Below are positions 52,537 to 59,778 of a stretch of DNA of 64,000 bases, in pieces; the first letter of the stretch is position 1, and the number at the start of each line of letters is the position of its first letter. Source of the stretch: Pseudomonadota bacterium (GTDB lineage: Bacteria > Pseudomonadota > Alphaproteobacteria > Rhizobiales > Methylopilaceae); contig JAEWFF010000014.1 of NCBI GenBank assembly GCA_023388965.1, positions 85,641 through 149,640 on the forward strand, given 5' to 3'. Position numbers and translations under genes: made by a program. The notes beneath the pieces were generated by a model that saw nothing but the letters and a program-made list of their open reading frames with translations, was not told where the DNA came from and ran no database searches.

Positions 52537-53178
52537 ATGCGACCTTCCTTCGATCTTTCCCTTTATCTCGTCGCCGGAACGCCCGTCGTGGGCGCGCGCG
52601 GCCTTGCCGAAACCGTCCGTCAGGCGGTGGCGGGCGGCGTCACCATGGTCCAGATTCGCGATCCGCGCGCCGAAACGCGTCGGCTCGTGGAAGAGACTTA
52701 CGCGCTGAAGCAGTTGCTCAAGCCGCTGAATGTCGCGCTGATCGTCAACGATCGCGTGGATGTCGTGCTCGCGGCCGGCGCCGATGGCGTTCATCTCGGC
52801 CAGGACGACATGACGCCGAGCGATGCGCGGCGCATTCTAGGCGAGGATTTCCTCATCGGGCTTTCGGTCGGCTCGCCCGAGGAATTCGAAGCCTCGCGCG
52901 ATCATCTTCACGCCGTCGATTATCTCGGTGTCGGCCCGGTCGAGGCGACATCGACGAAAGCGGATGCCGGCAATGCCATCGGCGTCGAAGGGCTGGCGCG
53001 CGTACGTGCACTGACCTCGCTGCCCGTGGTCGCCATCGGCGGCATCGGCGCGGGCAATATAGCGCCGGCCCTGCGCGCCGGTGCGGGCGGTGTTGCGGTC
53101 GTGTCGGCGATCTGCGGTGCGGACGATCCCGCCGAGGCGGCGCGGGCCTTGCGCGCGGAAATCCGCTCGGCGGGCTAA
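52537..53178 (+). CDS. thiE: Thiamine phosphate synthase
   Basis: 213 residues from the ATG at 52537; the longer frame overlaps the divergent gene. It couples HMP-diphosphate and HET-phosphate to thiamine phosphate. TIM-barrel marks: VTMVQIRDP, LIVNDRVDVVLAAGADGVHL, GQDDMTPSDARR, YLGVGPVEATSTKADAG and VAIGGIGAGNIAP. No other thiamine gene or TPP riboswitch is adjacent. The 3' end overlaps the next convergent gene by four bases. Confidence 0.95.
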   Translation: MRPSFDLSLYLVAGTPVVGARGLAETVRQAVAGGVTMVQIRDPRAETRRLVEETYALKQLLKPLNVALIVNDRVDVVLAAGADGVHLGQDDMTPSDARRILGEDFLIGLSVGSPEEFEASRDHLHAVDYLGVGPVEATSTKADAGNAIGVEGLARVRALTSLPVVAIGGIGAGNIAPALRAGAGGVAVVSAICGADDPAEAARALRAEIRSAG

Positions 53179-53600
53179 TGCGCTTTCGCGCCGTTGCGTC
53201 GTGCGCTCTTGCGCCCGGCGTTTCGTGCGGCGACAGGCCTGCTCTCCTGTTTCGCGCGCCGCTCGCATTTGCGGCGAAGAGCTTCCAGTTCTTCCTCGGT
53301 CAGCCGCTCGATCCCGATAAAGGCGTTCTGCGCGCGGCTGGCGCGGATGAGTTCGTCCAGCTTGGTCTGAATGGCGACACCGTCGCGGTTCTGCGTGTTC
53401 TGGATCAGGAACACCATCAGGAACGTAACGATCGTCGTCGTTGTGTTGATGTAGAGCTGCCAGGTGTCGGAATAATCGAACAGGGGGCCGCTGATGCCCC
53501 ACAACGCGACCATGGTGCAGCATAAAATGAAGGTCGCCGGCCGCCCGGCATAATGCGCGACGCTGTTGGCCACGTGCGCGAATCTTTGCGAAATTGTCAT
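53175..53600 (-). CDS. Low-affinity iron permease family protein
   Basis: 141 residues from the ATG at 53600 (GGGAAC upstream). Two membrane helices at about 19-37 and 50-67 (FILCCTMVALWGISGPLF; NTTTTIVTFLMVFLIQNTQN). The family motif FLIQNTQNRD and a KLDELI helix follow. The C-terminus is very basic. Despite the family name, taken from a fungal iron permease, bacterial members have no proven transport role. The stop overlaps the thiE end. Confidence 0.85.
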   Translation of the reverse strand: MTISQRFAHVANSVAHYAGRPATFILCCTMVALWGISGPLFDYSDTWQLYINTTTTIVTFLMVFLIQNTQNRDGVAIQTKLDELIRASRAQNAFIGIERLTEEELEALRRKCERRAKQESRPVAARNAGRKSARRNGAKAH

Positions 53601-53719
53601 GTCATGTTCCCGGTTCAGGCGGGATGAGAACGCCCGAGCCGAAAATCCGTTCGCGCCGCCTTCCTTGCGCCATGGGCGCACCCCAAATTCCCGGTGTTGG
53701 AGTTTGGAGATTCGCCGAG

Positions 53720-54331
53720 ATGAACAGCAATGAGCGCCGCCTGATCCAGGATTTGTTCGACCGCCTCGCCACGGTCGAGAATCAAAATCGCGACGCGGAA
53801 GCCGAGCGCCTGATCGCGGAGGGGATGCGGCGCGTGCCGCATGCGCCTTATGCGATGGCGCAGACCATCATCGCCCAGAACCAGGCGCTCGAGGATGCCG
53901 CGCGCCGCATCGAGGCTCTCGAAGGCGGTATGGGCGGATATGAAGGTTCGGGTGCGGCCGCTCCCGGCGCGATGGGCGCGCCCGATCTCGGGCCGCGCGG
54001 CAGCGTGCCGTCCGCCGGGCGCGGCGCCGAGCGTGGCGGCGGCGGATTTCTCGCCAATGCCGGACAGGTCGCGCTTGGCGTTGCCGGCGGCATGATGCTC
54101 GGCGAGGTGGCGAAATCCCTGCTCGGTTCCGGCTCCGAAGCGCAGGCCGCGCCGCAGACCGCCGACGCGCCGGTGGAACAGGCCGGTGCGGACAATTTCC
54201 CCGGCGCCGATACCGCGGCATCGGGCGCGGAGGGCGGCGGCGGCGGTCTCTTCGACTGGCTGTTCGGCGGCGGCGATGCCGCCAATGACAGCGGCGACTG
54301 GGACGATGGCGGCGGCGATTGGGGCGAGTGA
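53720..54331 (+). CDS. DUF2076 domain-containing protein
   Basis: 203 residues. The helical N-terminal DUF2076 region (MNSNERRLIQDLFDRLATVE, EAERLIAEGMRRVPHAPYAM, QTIIAQNQALEDAARRIEAL) is followed by a low-complexity Gly/Ala linker. A membrane-like GQVALGVAGGMMLGEV segment comes next. The end is Gly-rich and acidic (GLFDWLFGGGD, WDDGGGDWGE). Proteins of this layout occur in many proteobacteria with unknown function. A strong terminator follows. Confidence 0.85.
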   Translation: MNSNERRLIQDLFDRLATVENQNRDAEAERLIAEGMRRVPHAPYAMAQTIIAQNQALEDAARRIEALEGGMGGYEGSGAAAPGAMGAPDLGPRGSVPSAGRGAERGGGGFLANAGQVALGVAGGMMLGEVAKSLLGSGSEAQAAPQTADAPVEQAGADNFPGADTAASGAEGGGGGLFDWLFGGGDAANDSGDWDDGGGDWGE

Positions 54332-54341
54332 CGCAAAACGA

Positions 54342-54368
54342 AAACGGCGCGCCCGAGGCGCGCCGTTT
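54342..54368. terminator. Bidirectional terminator between converging genes
   Basis: Perfect 12-bp stem AAACGGCGCGCC / GGCGCGCCGTTT with loop CGA. The flanking T-runs are short. It sits between the DUF2076 gene and the convergent L,D-transpeptidase gene. Confidence 0.75.
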
Positions 54369-54389
54369 GTCATTACAGGTCGATAGGGC

Positions 54390-55178
54390 TCAGAGCACTT
54401 TCACGCTCGCGCCCACCGGCACGCGCGCATAAAGATCCTCGACATCCTCGTTCGTCATGCGGAAGCAGCCGGACGAGACCGCCTGACCGATCGTCCACGG
54501 CTCGTTCGAGCCATGGATGCGGTACAGCGTGGAGCCGAGATAGAGGGCGCGTGCGCCGAGCGGATTGTTCGGCCCGCCTTCCATGAATTCCGGCAGATCG
54601 GGACGCCTCTGGCGCATTTCCGCCGGCGGACGCCAACTCGGCCATTCCTTCTTCGCCGTCACCTTGTGCGTACCGGTCCACTGGAAACCGTCGCGGCCGA
54701 CGCCGACGCCGTAGCGGATGGCCGTGCCGCCATCCTGCACGAGATAGAGATGGCGCGTCCTGGTATCGATCACGATCGAGCCCGGCGCTTCGGAGCCGGT
54801 ATAATCGACCGTCTGCTTGCGGAACTCGGCGGGAATGGCGCTGCGCTGCTGGGCCGGCTGTTTCGGCGTCTGCAGGCGGGCGCTGCGCGGCTCGGTGCGC
54901 CGTGTGTAGGGATTGTAATCCATCCGGTCGCGTTCGCGCTCGCGATACCGCGTCTGGTTCGGCGGGGCCGTGTAGGTGCGCCCGGCGCGCGGCGGCGCGT
55001 AATAGCGCGGCGCGCTGTCCACCTCGTAGACCGGCTCGCGGTGCCGCTCATCGGTGATGATGCGCTCGACATGACCACGCGGCTGGGCGCCGCGGTAATA
55101 GATGTCGTAGCTCTGGGCGAGGGCCGGAACGGCAAAGAGGAGGGCGCTGGAAAAGGCAAGGAGGCGGATAGGCAGCAT
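54390..55178 (-). CDS. L,D-transpeptidase (YkuD domain)
   Basis: 262 residues from the ATG at 55178, with GGGGA upstream. Signal peptide MLPIRLLAFSSALLFAVPALA. A Tyr/Arg/Pro-rich linker covers about 22-120, and the YkuD domain about 130-262. The catalytic motif is visible: HGSNEPWTIGQAVSSGCFRM, with the nucleophile Cys. It acts in the periplasm, making 3-3 crosslinks or attaching proteins to peptidoglycan. Alphaproteobacteria usually carry many such copies. Confidence 0.93.
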   Translation of the reverse strand: MLPIRLLAFSSALLFAVPALAQSYDIYYRGAQPRGHVERIITDERHREPVYEVDSAPRYYAPPRAGRTYTAPPNQTRYRERERDRMDYNPYTRRTEPRSARLQTPKQPAQQRSAIPAEFRKQTVDYTGSEAPGSIVIDTRTRHLYLVQDGGTAIRYGVGVGRDGFQWTGTHKVTAKKEWPSWRPPAEMRQRRPDLPEFMEGGPNNPLGARALYLGSTLYRIHGSNEPWTIGQAVSSGCFRMTNEDVEDLYARVPVGASVKVL

Positions 55179-55410
55179 GGGTATTTCCCCGAACTCGGAA
55201 CACACGGCAACAGCGCGGAAATATAGCCGCCCCGCCACCAACGTTTGATGAACGGTTCGTGATCGGCCTGTGTTCCCGGCGCGGTCTTCGTACAAAGATG
55301 AAACGTGGTTTATGAATGCTTTATGGCGCTTTGGTGTGCGCGTCCGGCGGTGACTGTTCTTAAACCATCCGGCGGCATGATCCGACTCCGAGAGGGATCG
55401 GGGTGTTTTC
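55179..55410. other. Divergent promoter region, no gene seen
   Basis: 232 bases between the divergent L,D-transpeptidase and cheZ genes. A locally AT-rich part (about 55295-55330, with GTACAAAGATGAAACGTGG) may hold promoters. No repeat element or RNA gene is recognised. Confidence 0.4.
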
Positions 55411-56145
55411 ATGAAGCCTGCCGCGCGTAAGCCGTTCCGCATCGAAACCATGATGTACGGAGATCGCGTCGCCGTGCCGGTTTCCGGCCCGGACGATGGG
55501 GGCGCCACGAAGCGCCATGCCGAATTGATGGCGGAAATGGCGCGCCTGCGCGACCTCATCCGCCCGGCCGCCGAAATCTCGACCGAGGCCATCGAGAGTT
55601 TTCGCCGCGAACTGGGCGAGGCCCAGAAGCTGAAGACCGAACTCGACACGATCCGCGAGGCGATCCAGCGCACGAAGCAGGAGATCGCCAGCCTTCACGG
55701 CACGAGTTTCGAGAACACCCAGATGCTGCGCGTTTCGGGCGAGCTCGATGCCGTTGTCGCCGGCACGGAAGCGGCGACCGAGCAGATATTGTCCGCCGCC
55801 GAGGCGATCGACGATTCCGCCATGCAGATCGCCGCGCATGTAAAGACGGAGCGCGACAAGGGATTGGCATCCGACATTCAGGACAAGGTCGTCGCCATTT
55901 TCGAGGCCTGCAATTTTCAGGATCTTACCGGCCAGCGCATCACCAAGGTCGTCTCGACGCTGTCCTTCGTCGAGAACCGCATCGAGCGCATGATCGAGAT
56001 CTGGGGCGGCATCGAGCAGTTCAAGGGCATCGAGCCGGAGCATCCGCCGGAGCCGGAAGGCGACAAGGCGCTGCTCAACGGCCCCGCACTGCCGGCCGAT
56101 GCCGGCCGCGCCTCGCAGGACGATATCGACGCACTGTTCGGGTAA
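55411..56145 (+). CDS. cheZ: Protein phosphatase CheZ family
   Basis: 244 residues. A long coiled-coil helix pair with the catalytic signature ACNFQDLTGQRITKVVSTLS near residue 170; the Gln acts on phospho-CheY. The end DDIDALFG is the CheY-binding tail type. CheZ shortens the lifetime of phospho-CheY in chemotaxis. No other chemotaxis or flagellar gene is in the window, so this is a stand-alone copy, as is common in Rhizobiales and Caulobacterales relatives. Confidence 0.88.
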   Translation: MKPAARKPFRIETMMYGDRVAVPVSGPDDGGATKRHAELMAEMARLRDLIRPAAEISTEAIESFRRELGEAQKLKTELDTIREAIQRTKQEIASLHGTSFENTQMLRVSGELDAVVAGTEAATEQILSAAEAIDDSAMQIAAHVKTERDKGLASDIQDKVVAIFEACNFQDLTGQRITKVVSTLSFVENRIERMIEIWGGIEQFKGIEPEHPPEPEGDKALLNGPALPADAGRASQDDIDALFG

Positions 56146-56146
56146 T

Positions 56147-56340
56147 CCTCTCCCGCTTGCGGGAGAGGTGAGGGGTGAGCCCCACGCTCCATTCCCTCTC
56201 TCCCTTGACGGGAGAGAGCGGACTCGTGCGTAAGTACGAGCCGAGAGAGGGTGAGCGAATGATCGGCGAGGCTCTGGAAGCCCCCTCTCTCCGCTCGCGC
56301 CTTCGGCGCGAGTCGGCTCTCCCCTGCAAGGGGGGAGAGG
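56147..56340. repeat. Composite palindromic element, family A
   Basis: A partial family A copy (stem CCTCTCCC-GCTT-GCGGGAGAGG and GTGAGGGG facing CCCC) is followed by a second, longer variant. The variant's inner hairpins are CTCGT...ACGAG and CTCGCGCC-TTC-GGCGCGAG, and its outer arms are CCCTCTCTCC-type. The block fills the gap between the converging cheZ and exported-protein genes up to the latter's stop codon. Confidence 0.8.
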
Positions 56341-56341
56341 T

Positions 56342-56749
56342 TCACCCCCCACACCTCACATACACCACCGTGCCGTAGCGCCCGGCGAACCCCTTGTCTT
56401 TCCAGGTCAGTTCGAAACTCCTGCCCGGTGCAAACGCGGTAATAGTACGCACATGGCGACTGGCCGGGCCTTCCGGCAATGTCTTCTCCGCTGGCGTCAG
56501 CTTCTTGCCCTTCAGCGCGACCTCGCGCCTCTGACCGTCGGCCACGAACATCAGAAGATGGCCCGAGGCGCTTTTCTCGATCACATAGGGCTGGCCGCAG
56601 GCCTGGCGCGCCCAGCCCGGCGCCTTGTCCTTGTCGCCCGCGGCCCAATAGGACGCGACCCCCCAGCGGCCGACAAGATCGTCCACGCTTTGCGCGGCGG
56701 CGGGCAGGGGCGCGAGCACGAAGGCGGCGGACAGAAAGCGCACGATCAT
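56342..56749 (-). CDS. Small exported protein, unknown
   Basis: 135 residues from the ATG at 56749. Signal peptide MIVRFLSAAFVLAPLPAAAQ. The mature part SVDDLVGRWGVASYW...ACGQPYVIEKSASGHLLMFV has a lipocalin/META-like beta pattern and two Cys (about residues 51 and 133) that could pair. A longer frame to 56818 exists but would overlap the divergent engB start. It resembles conserved exported hypotheticals of Rhizobiales; function unknown. Confidence 0.7.
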   Translation of the reverse strand: MIVRFLSAAFVLAPLPAAAQSVDDLVGRWGVASYWAAGDKDKAPGWARQACGQPYVIEKSASGHLLMFVADGQRREVALKGKKLTPAEKTLPEGPASRHVRTITAFAPGRSFELTWKDKGFAGRYGTVVYVRCGG

Positions 56750-56816
56750 CGAATTTCGAGGCTCCGGAAGCGCGGCGTGGATTGACGCCGGATGAAAGAG
56801 GCGGGCATTTCGCCTC

Positions 56817-57458
56817 ATGACCGATTATTCCGCAAGCCAACTCGAAGCCGGGCGTCTGCTCTTTGCCGGCGAATGCACTTTCATCAAGGGCGCGGTGAAG
56901 CTCGATCAGCTTCCGCCGGCCGAGCGTGTGGAGATCGCGCTCGCCGGCCGCTCCAATGTCGGCAAGTCCTCGCTCGTCAATGCGATCACGGGCCGAAAGA
57001 CCCTCGCCAAGGTCTCGAACACGCCCGGCCGCACGCAGGAACTGAACTTCTTCGATATCGGCGGGCGGATGACCATGTGCGACATGCCGGGCTACGGTTT
57101 CGCCTCCGCGCCCGAGCCCAAGGTCCGCGCCTGGACGCAGCTCGTCTTTGCCTATCTGCGCGGGCGGCCCAATCTCGCGCGCGTCTATCTGCTCATCGAT
57201 TCGCGGCATGGGCTGAAAAACACCGATGAGCCGGTGCTGGAACTGCTCGACAAGGCGGCGGTGTCCTATCAGATCGTGCTGACCAAGGCCGACAAGCTGA
57301 AATCCGGCGAACTCGAGGCCCGCGTGGCGGGCGTGCGCGAGGCGATCCGCAAACGCCCCGCGGCTTTCCCGGAGATCGCCGTCACCTCATCCGAAAAGGG
57401 CGACGGCCTGCCGGAACTGAAAGCCGCAATCGCGAAACTGGTGGCGGAGAGGGAGTAG
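56817..57458 (+). CDS. engB: Ribosome biogenesis GTPase EngB (YsxC/YihA)
   Basis: 213 residues. A small Ras-like GTPase: G1 AGRSNVGKSSLVNAI, G2 Thr in TPGRTQELNFF, G3 DMPGYGFA, G4 LTKADK and G5 TSSEKGDGL. It acts in 50S ribosome assembly and is essential in many bacteria. In Rhizobiales it is normally followed by argB. Here a toxin pair and a DUF423 gene lie between the two. Confidence 0.96.
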   Translation: MTDYSASQLEAGRLLFAGECTFIKGAVKLDQLPPAERVEIALAGRSNVGKSSLVNAITGRKTLAKVSNTPGRTQELNFFDIGGRMTMCDMPGYGFASAPEPKVRAWTQLVFAYLRGRPNLARVYLLIDSRHGLKNTDEPVLELLDKAAVSYQIVLTKADKLKSGELEARVAGVREAIRKRPAAFPEIAVTSSEKGDGLPELKAAIAKLVAERE

Positions 57459-57462
57459 GGTT

Positions 57463-57518
57463 CCCTCTCCCGTGGGAGAGGGCGGACTCGGCCTACAGGC
57501 CTGAGCCGGGTGAGGGGG
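57463..57518. repeat. Half element of palindromic family A
   Basis: Left half only: stem CCCTCTCCC-GT-GGGAGAGGG, then an inner hairpin around GGCC-TACA-GGCC and GGGTGAGGGGG. The complementary right half is absent. It lies between engB and the toxin promoter. Confidence 0.75.
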
Positions 57519-57552
57519 TGCGGATTTTCGTCAGGCGTTTTCGCTCCAGCAC

Positions 57553-57596
57553 GTGAACTATAGTTGACAGATGCCATGTGTGAACTATACTTCACA
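57553..57596 (+). promoter_or_regulatory. Toxin-antidote promoter with two operator palindromes
   Basis: Site 1 (57553-57568) is GTGAACTATAGTTGAC, with a perfect AACTATAGTT core. Site 2 (57579-57596) is TGTGAA-CTATAC-TTCACA, with perfect 6-bp arms. Both share GTGAACTATA, spaced 27 bases. Between and over them lies a near-consensus promoter, TTGACA (57564-57569), 16-bp spacer, TATACT (57586-57591). Repressor bound at either site would block it. The predicted RNA start falls at about 57598, the toxin ATG. Confidence 0.75.
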
Positions 57597-57597
57597 T

Positions 57598-57882
57598 ATG
57601 GAGGTTCGTCAGACGCGCCGGTTTCGCAAATGGCTCGGCGGGCTGGCGGACAAGCGCGCGGCGGAGAAAATTGCCATCCGCATCGTCCGCGTTCAGTCCG
57701 GCTTGATGGGCGATGTAAAATTCTTCGACGGCATCGGAGAGCTTCGCATCGACCATGGTCCGGGATATCGGGTCTATTTCGTCAGGCGCGGTAATACGAT
57801 CATTCTGCTGCTTTGTGGCGGTGACAAGCACACGCAGCGTGCGGACATCAAACTGGCCAAGGAACTCGCAAAGGAGACGTAA
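57598..57882 (+). CDS. RelE/HigB-type toxin (addiction module killer protein)
   Basis: 94 residues from the ATG at 57598. An upstream ATG at 57571 would place the operator inside the gene, so 57598 is preferred. Family signs: MEVRQTRRFRKWLGGLADKR, ARI-like KIAIRIVRVQSGLMGDVK, GELRIDHGPGYRVYFVRRG and LLLCGGDKHTQRADIKLAK. Such proteins are ribosome-dependent RNases held inactive by the antidote. No Shine-Dalgarno is visible and the promoter predicts a leaderless message. The antidote starts two bases after its stop. Confidence 0.9.
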   Translation: MEVRQTRRFRKWLGGLADKRAAEKIAIRIVRVQSGLMGDVKFFDGIGELRIDHGPGYRVYFVRRGNTIILLLCGGDKHTQRADIKLAKELAKET

Positions 57883-57884
57883 TT

Positions 57885-58268
57885 ATGCCTGATACCTCCC
57901 TGCCGTTCGACGCCGCGGAATATCTCGGCAGCGAACGAGGCCAGGTCGAGCTTCTCTCCGACGCATTCGATACCGGAGACCTTCGATATATCCTCAACGC
58001 CCTCGGCATCGTTGCGCGCGCGCGCGGCATGTCGAATGTCGCCAAGGCCGTCAATATTTCGCGCGAAGGGCTTTACAAGGCGCTCGGCGACAATGGCGAT
58101 CCGCGCCTCTCCACCTTTCTCGGTGTGACAAGCGCGCTTGGACTTCGCCTGACGGTTACACCGTCTCCCAAGGTGAAGCCGGTCAAAAAGACGACAAAGA
58201 CCAAGCCGGCCGCACCGGTGCGAGTTGCGCAGCGCAAGGCCCGTCCGTTAAAGGCTGCAGCGAGATAG
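57885..58268 (+). CDS. Addiction module antidote (HigA-like, XRE fold)
   Basis: 127 residues. The N-terminal PFDAAEYLGSERGQVELLSD and the helix-turn-helix ILNALGIVARARGMSNVAKA, then VNISREGLYKALG, are typical of the antidote paired with this toxin type. The C-terminal 30 residues are a Lys/Pro/Ala-rich tail (KVKPVKKTTKTKPAAP) not usual in the family. It should neutralise the toxin and, with it, repress the shared promoter. Confidence 0.9.
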   Translation: MPDTSLPFDAAEYLGSERGQVELLSDAFDTGDLRYILNALGIVARARGMSNVAKAVNISREGLYKALGDNGDPRLSTFLGVTSALGLRLTVTPSPKVKPVKKTTKTKPAAPVRVAQRKARPLKAAAR

Positions 58269-58291
58269 CATTTGGCAGCCAGGGGTTTCCC

Positions 58292-58654
58292 ATGACTCAA
58301 CTCTTCATCATGCTCGCCGGAGTGTTCGGCGCCGTGGGCGTCGGCTTTGCCGCCGGCGCGGCGCATGGCGGCGACGCCGGGGCCCTCGGCCCGGCGTCCA
58401 ATATGCTGCTCTTTCACGCGCCCGCTCTTCTGGCGCTCGGGCTCTATGGCCGGACCCTGGCCGCGCTTCCGCGCAGCCTTGCCGCGGGCGGCGCCTTCAT
58501 CGCGCTCGGGGCGGCTCTGTTCGCCGCCGCTCTGGCCGGGCGCTATTATTTCGGCATGCCGCCGTTTCCGATGGCCGCGCCGACCGGCGGCACGCTCATG
58601 ATGGCCGGCTGGGCGATCGTGCTTGCCGGCGGCCTTCTTCTCGGCCGGCGCTGA
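58292..58654 (+). CDS. DUF423 family membrane protein
   Basis: 120 residues. Four membrane helices; the N-terminal TQLFIMLAGVFGAVGVGFAA and the late FPMAAPTGGTLMMAGWAIVL match DUF423 (YwdK/YgdD-type). It has no proven function. It lies between the antidote and argB with little spacing. Confidence 0.85.
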   Translation: MTQLFIMLAGVFGAVGVGFAAGAAHGGDAGALGPASNMLLFHAPALLALGLYGRTLAALPRSLAAGGAFIALGAALFAAALAGRYYFGMPPFPMAAPTGGTLMMAGWAIVLAGGLLLGRR

Positions 58655-58700
58655 TTGCGCTAGAACCGCCGGGTTTTTCCGATCTGCGGGTTTTCAAGGC

Positions 58701-59591
58701 ATGGCTGACAAAGACATCTCGGCGCACGACCGCGCTCGCGTCCTCGCCGAGGCGCTTCCCCATCTGCAGCGCTATGACGACGCCATCGTCGTCGTGAAAT
58801 ATGGCGGCCACGCAATGGGCGACGAGCACATCCTGCGCGAATTCGCGCGCGACATCGTCATGCTCAAGATTTCCGGGCTGCATCCCATCGTCGTCCACGG
58901 CGGCGGACCGCAGATCGGCGCCATGCTCGAAAAGCTCGGCATCAAGAGCGAATTCCAGCAGGGGCTGCGCGTCACAGACCGCGCCACCATGGATGTCGCG
59001 GAAATGGTGCTCGCCGGCTCCATCAACAAGGCCATCGTCGCGGCCGTCAACGCCGAGGGGGGCCGCGCGGTCGGCCTGTCGGGCAAGGATGGCGGCATGG
59101 TCACCGCGCGCAAGGTCACGAGCCTCGTCAATACGCAGACCGGTGAGATCGGCGAGATCGATCTCGGCTTCGTCGGCGAGCCGGAATCGGTGGACCGCCG
59201 CGTGCTCGACATCGTCTCGCAGTCCGATCTCATTCCGGTCATCGCGCCGATTGCCGCCTCGCGCTGGGGCGAGACCTACAACATCAATGCCGATACGTTT
59301 GCGGGTGCCATAGCGGGCGCGCTGCGGGCGCGTCGCCTTCTGCTGCTGACCGATGTGTCCGGCGTGCTCGACAAGAACAAGCAGCTCATCAAGCAGCTGA
59401 CCGTGGACGAATCCCGCAAGAAGATCGCGGACGGCACAGTTTCTGGCGGCATGATCCCGAAAGTACAGACCTGCATCGAGGCGCTGGAGCGCGGTGTCGA
59501 AGGCGTCGTCATCCTCGACGGCAAGGTGCCGCACGCCGTTCTGCTCGAACTTCTGACCGATCACGGCGCCGGCACGCTGATGACGCGGTGA
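58701..59591 (+). CDS. argB: Acetylglutamate kinase
   Basis: 296 residues from the ATG at 58701. It phosphorylates N-acetylglutamate in arginine synthesis. Marks: VVVKYGGHAMGD, IVVHGGGPQIGAML, GLSGKDGGMV, NINADTFAGAIAGAL, LLLLTDVSGVLD and SGGMIPKVQTCIEAL. The N-terminal helix before the kinase fold fits the arginine-inhibited, hexameric type. A palindromic element follows the stop by three bases. Confidence 0.97.
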   Translation: MADKDISAHDRARVLAEALPHLQRYDDAIVVVKYGGHAMGDEHILREFARDIVMLKISGLHPIVVHGGGPQIGAMLEKLGIKSEFQQGLRVTDRATMDVAEMVLAGSINKAIVAAVNAEGGRAVGLSGKDGGMVTARKVTSLVNTQTGEIGEIDLGFVGEPESVDRRVLDIVSQSDLIPVIAPIAASRWGETYNINADTFAGAIAGALRARRLLLLTDVSGVLDKNKQLIKQLTVDESRKKIADGTVSGGMIPKVQTCIEALERGVEGVVILDGKVPHAVLLELLTDHGAGTLMTR

Positions 59592-59594
59592 ACT

Positions 59595-59735
59595 CCTCTC
59601 CCGCTTGCGGGAGAGGACGACTCGAAAGCCGGAAGGCTTTCGAGCGAGGTGAGGGGAAAGCCACCAACTCTGAACGCGCCGTTCCCCTCACCCGGTCGGC
59701 TTCGCCGACTCGACCTCTCCCGTGAACGGGAGAGG
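59595..59735. repeat. Palindromic intergenic element, family A (best copy)
   Basis: The outer left stem is CCTCTCCC-GCTTGC-GGGAGAGG and the left inner hairpin CGAAAGCC-GGAA-GGCTTTCG. GGTGAGGGG faces CCCCTCACC, the right inner hairpin is GTCGGC-TTC-GCCGAC, and the outer right stem is CCTCTCCC-GTGAAC-GGGAGAGG. It lies between argB and the nucleotidase gene, both on the plus strand. Confidence 0.9.
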
Positions 59736-59778
59736 CGAACTGGCATCTCCGTCCCAAAACCCCTATCTCTTGCCCATC

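Noticed and set aside
57571..57882. The longer toxin start at 57571
   Set aside because: It would put the operator and the -10 element inside the coding sequence, has no ribosome site, and adds residues not found in the family.
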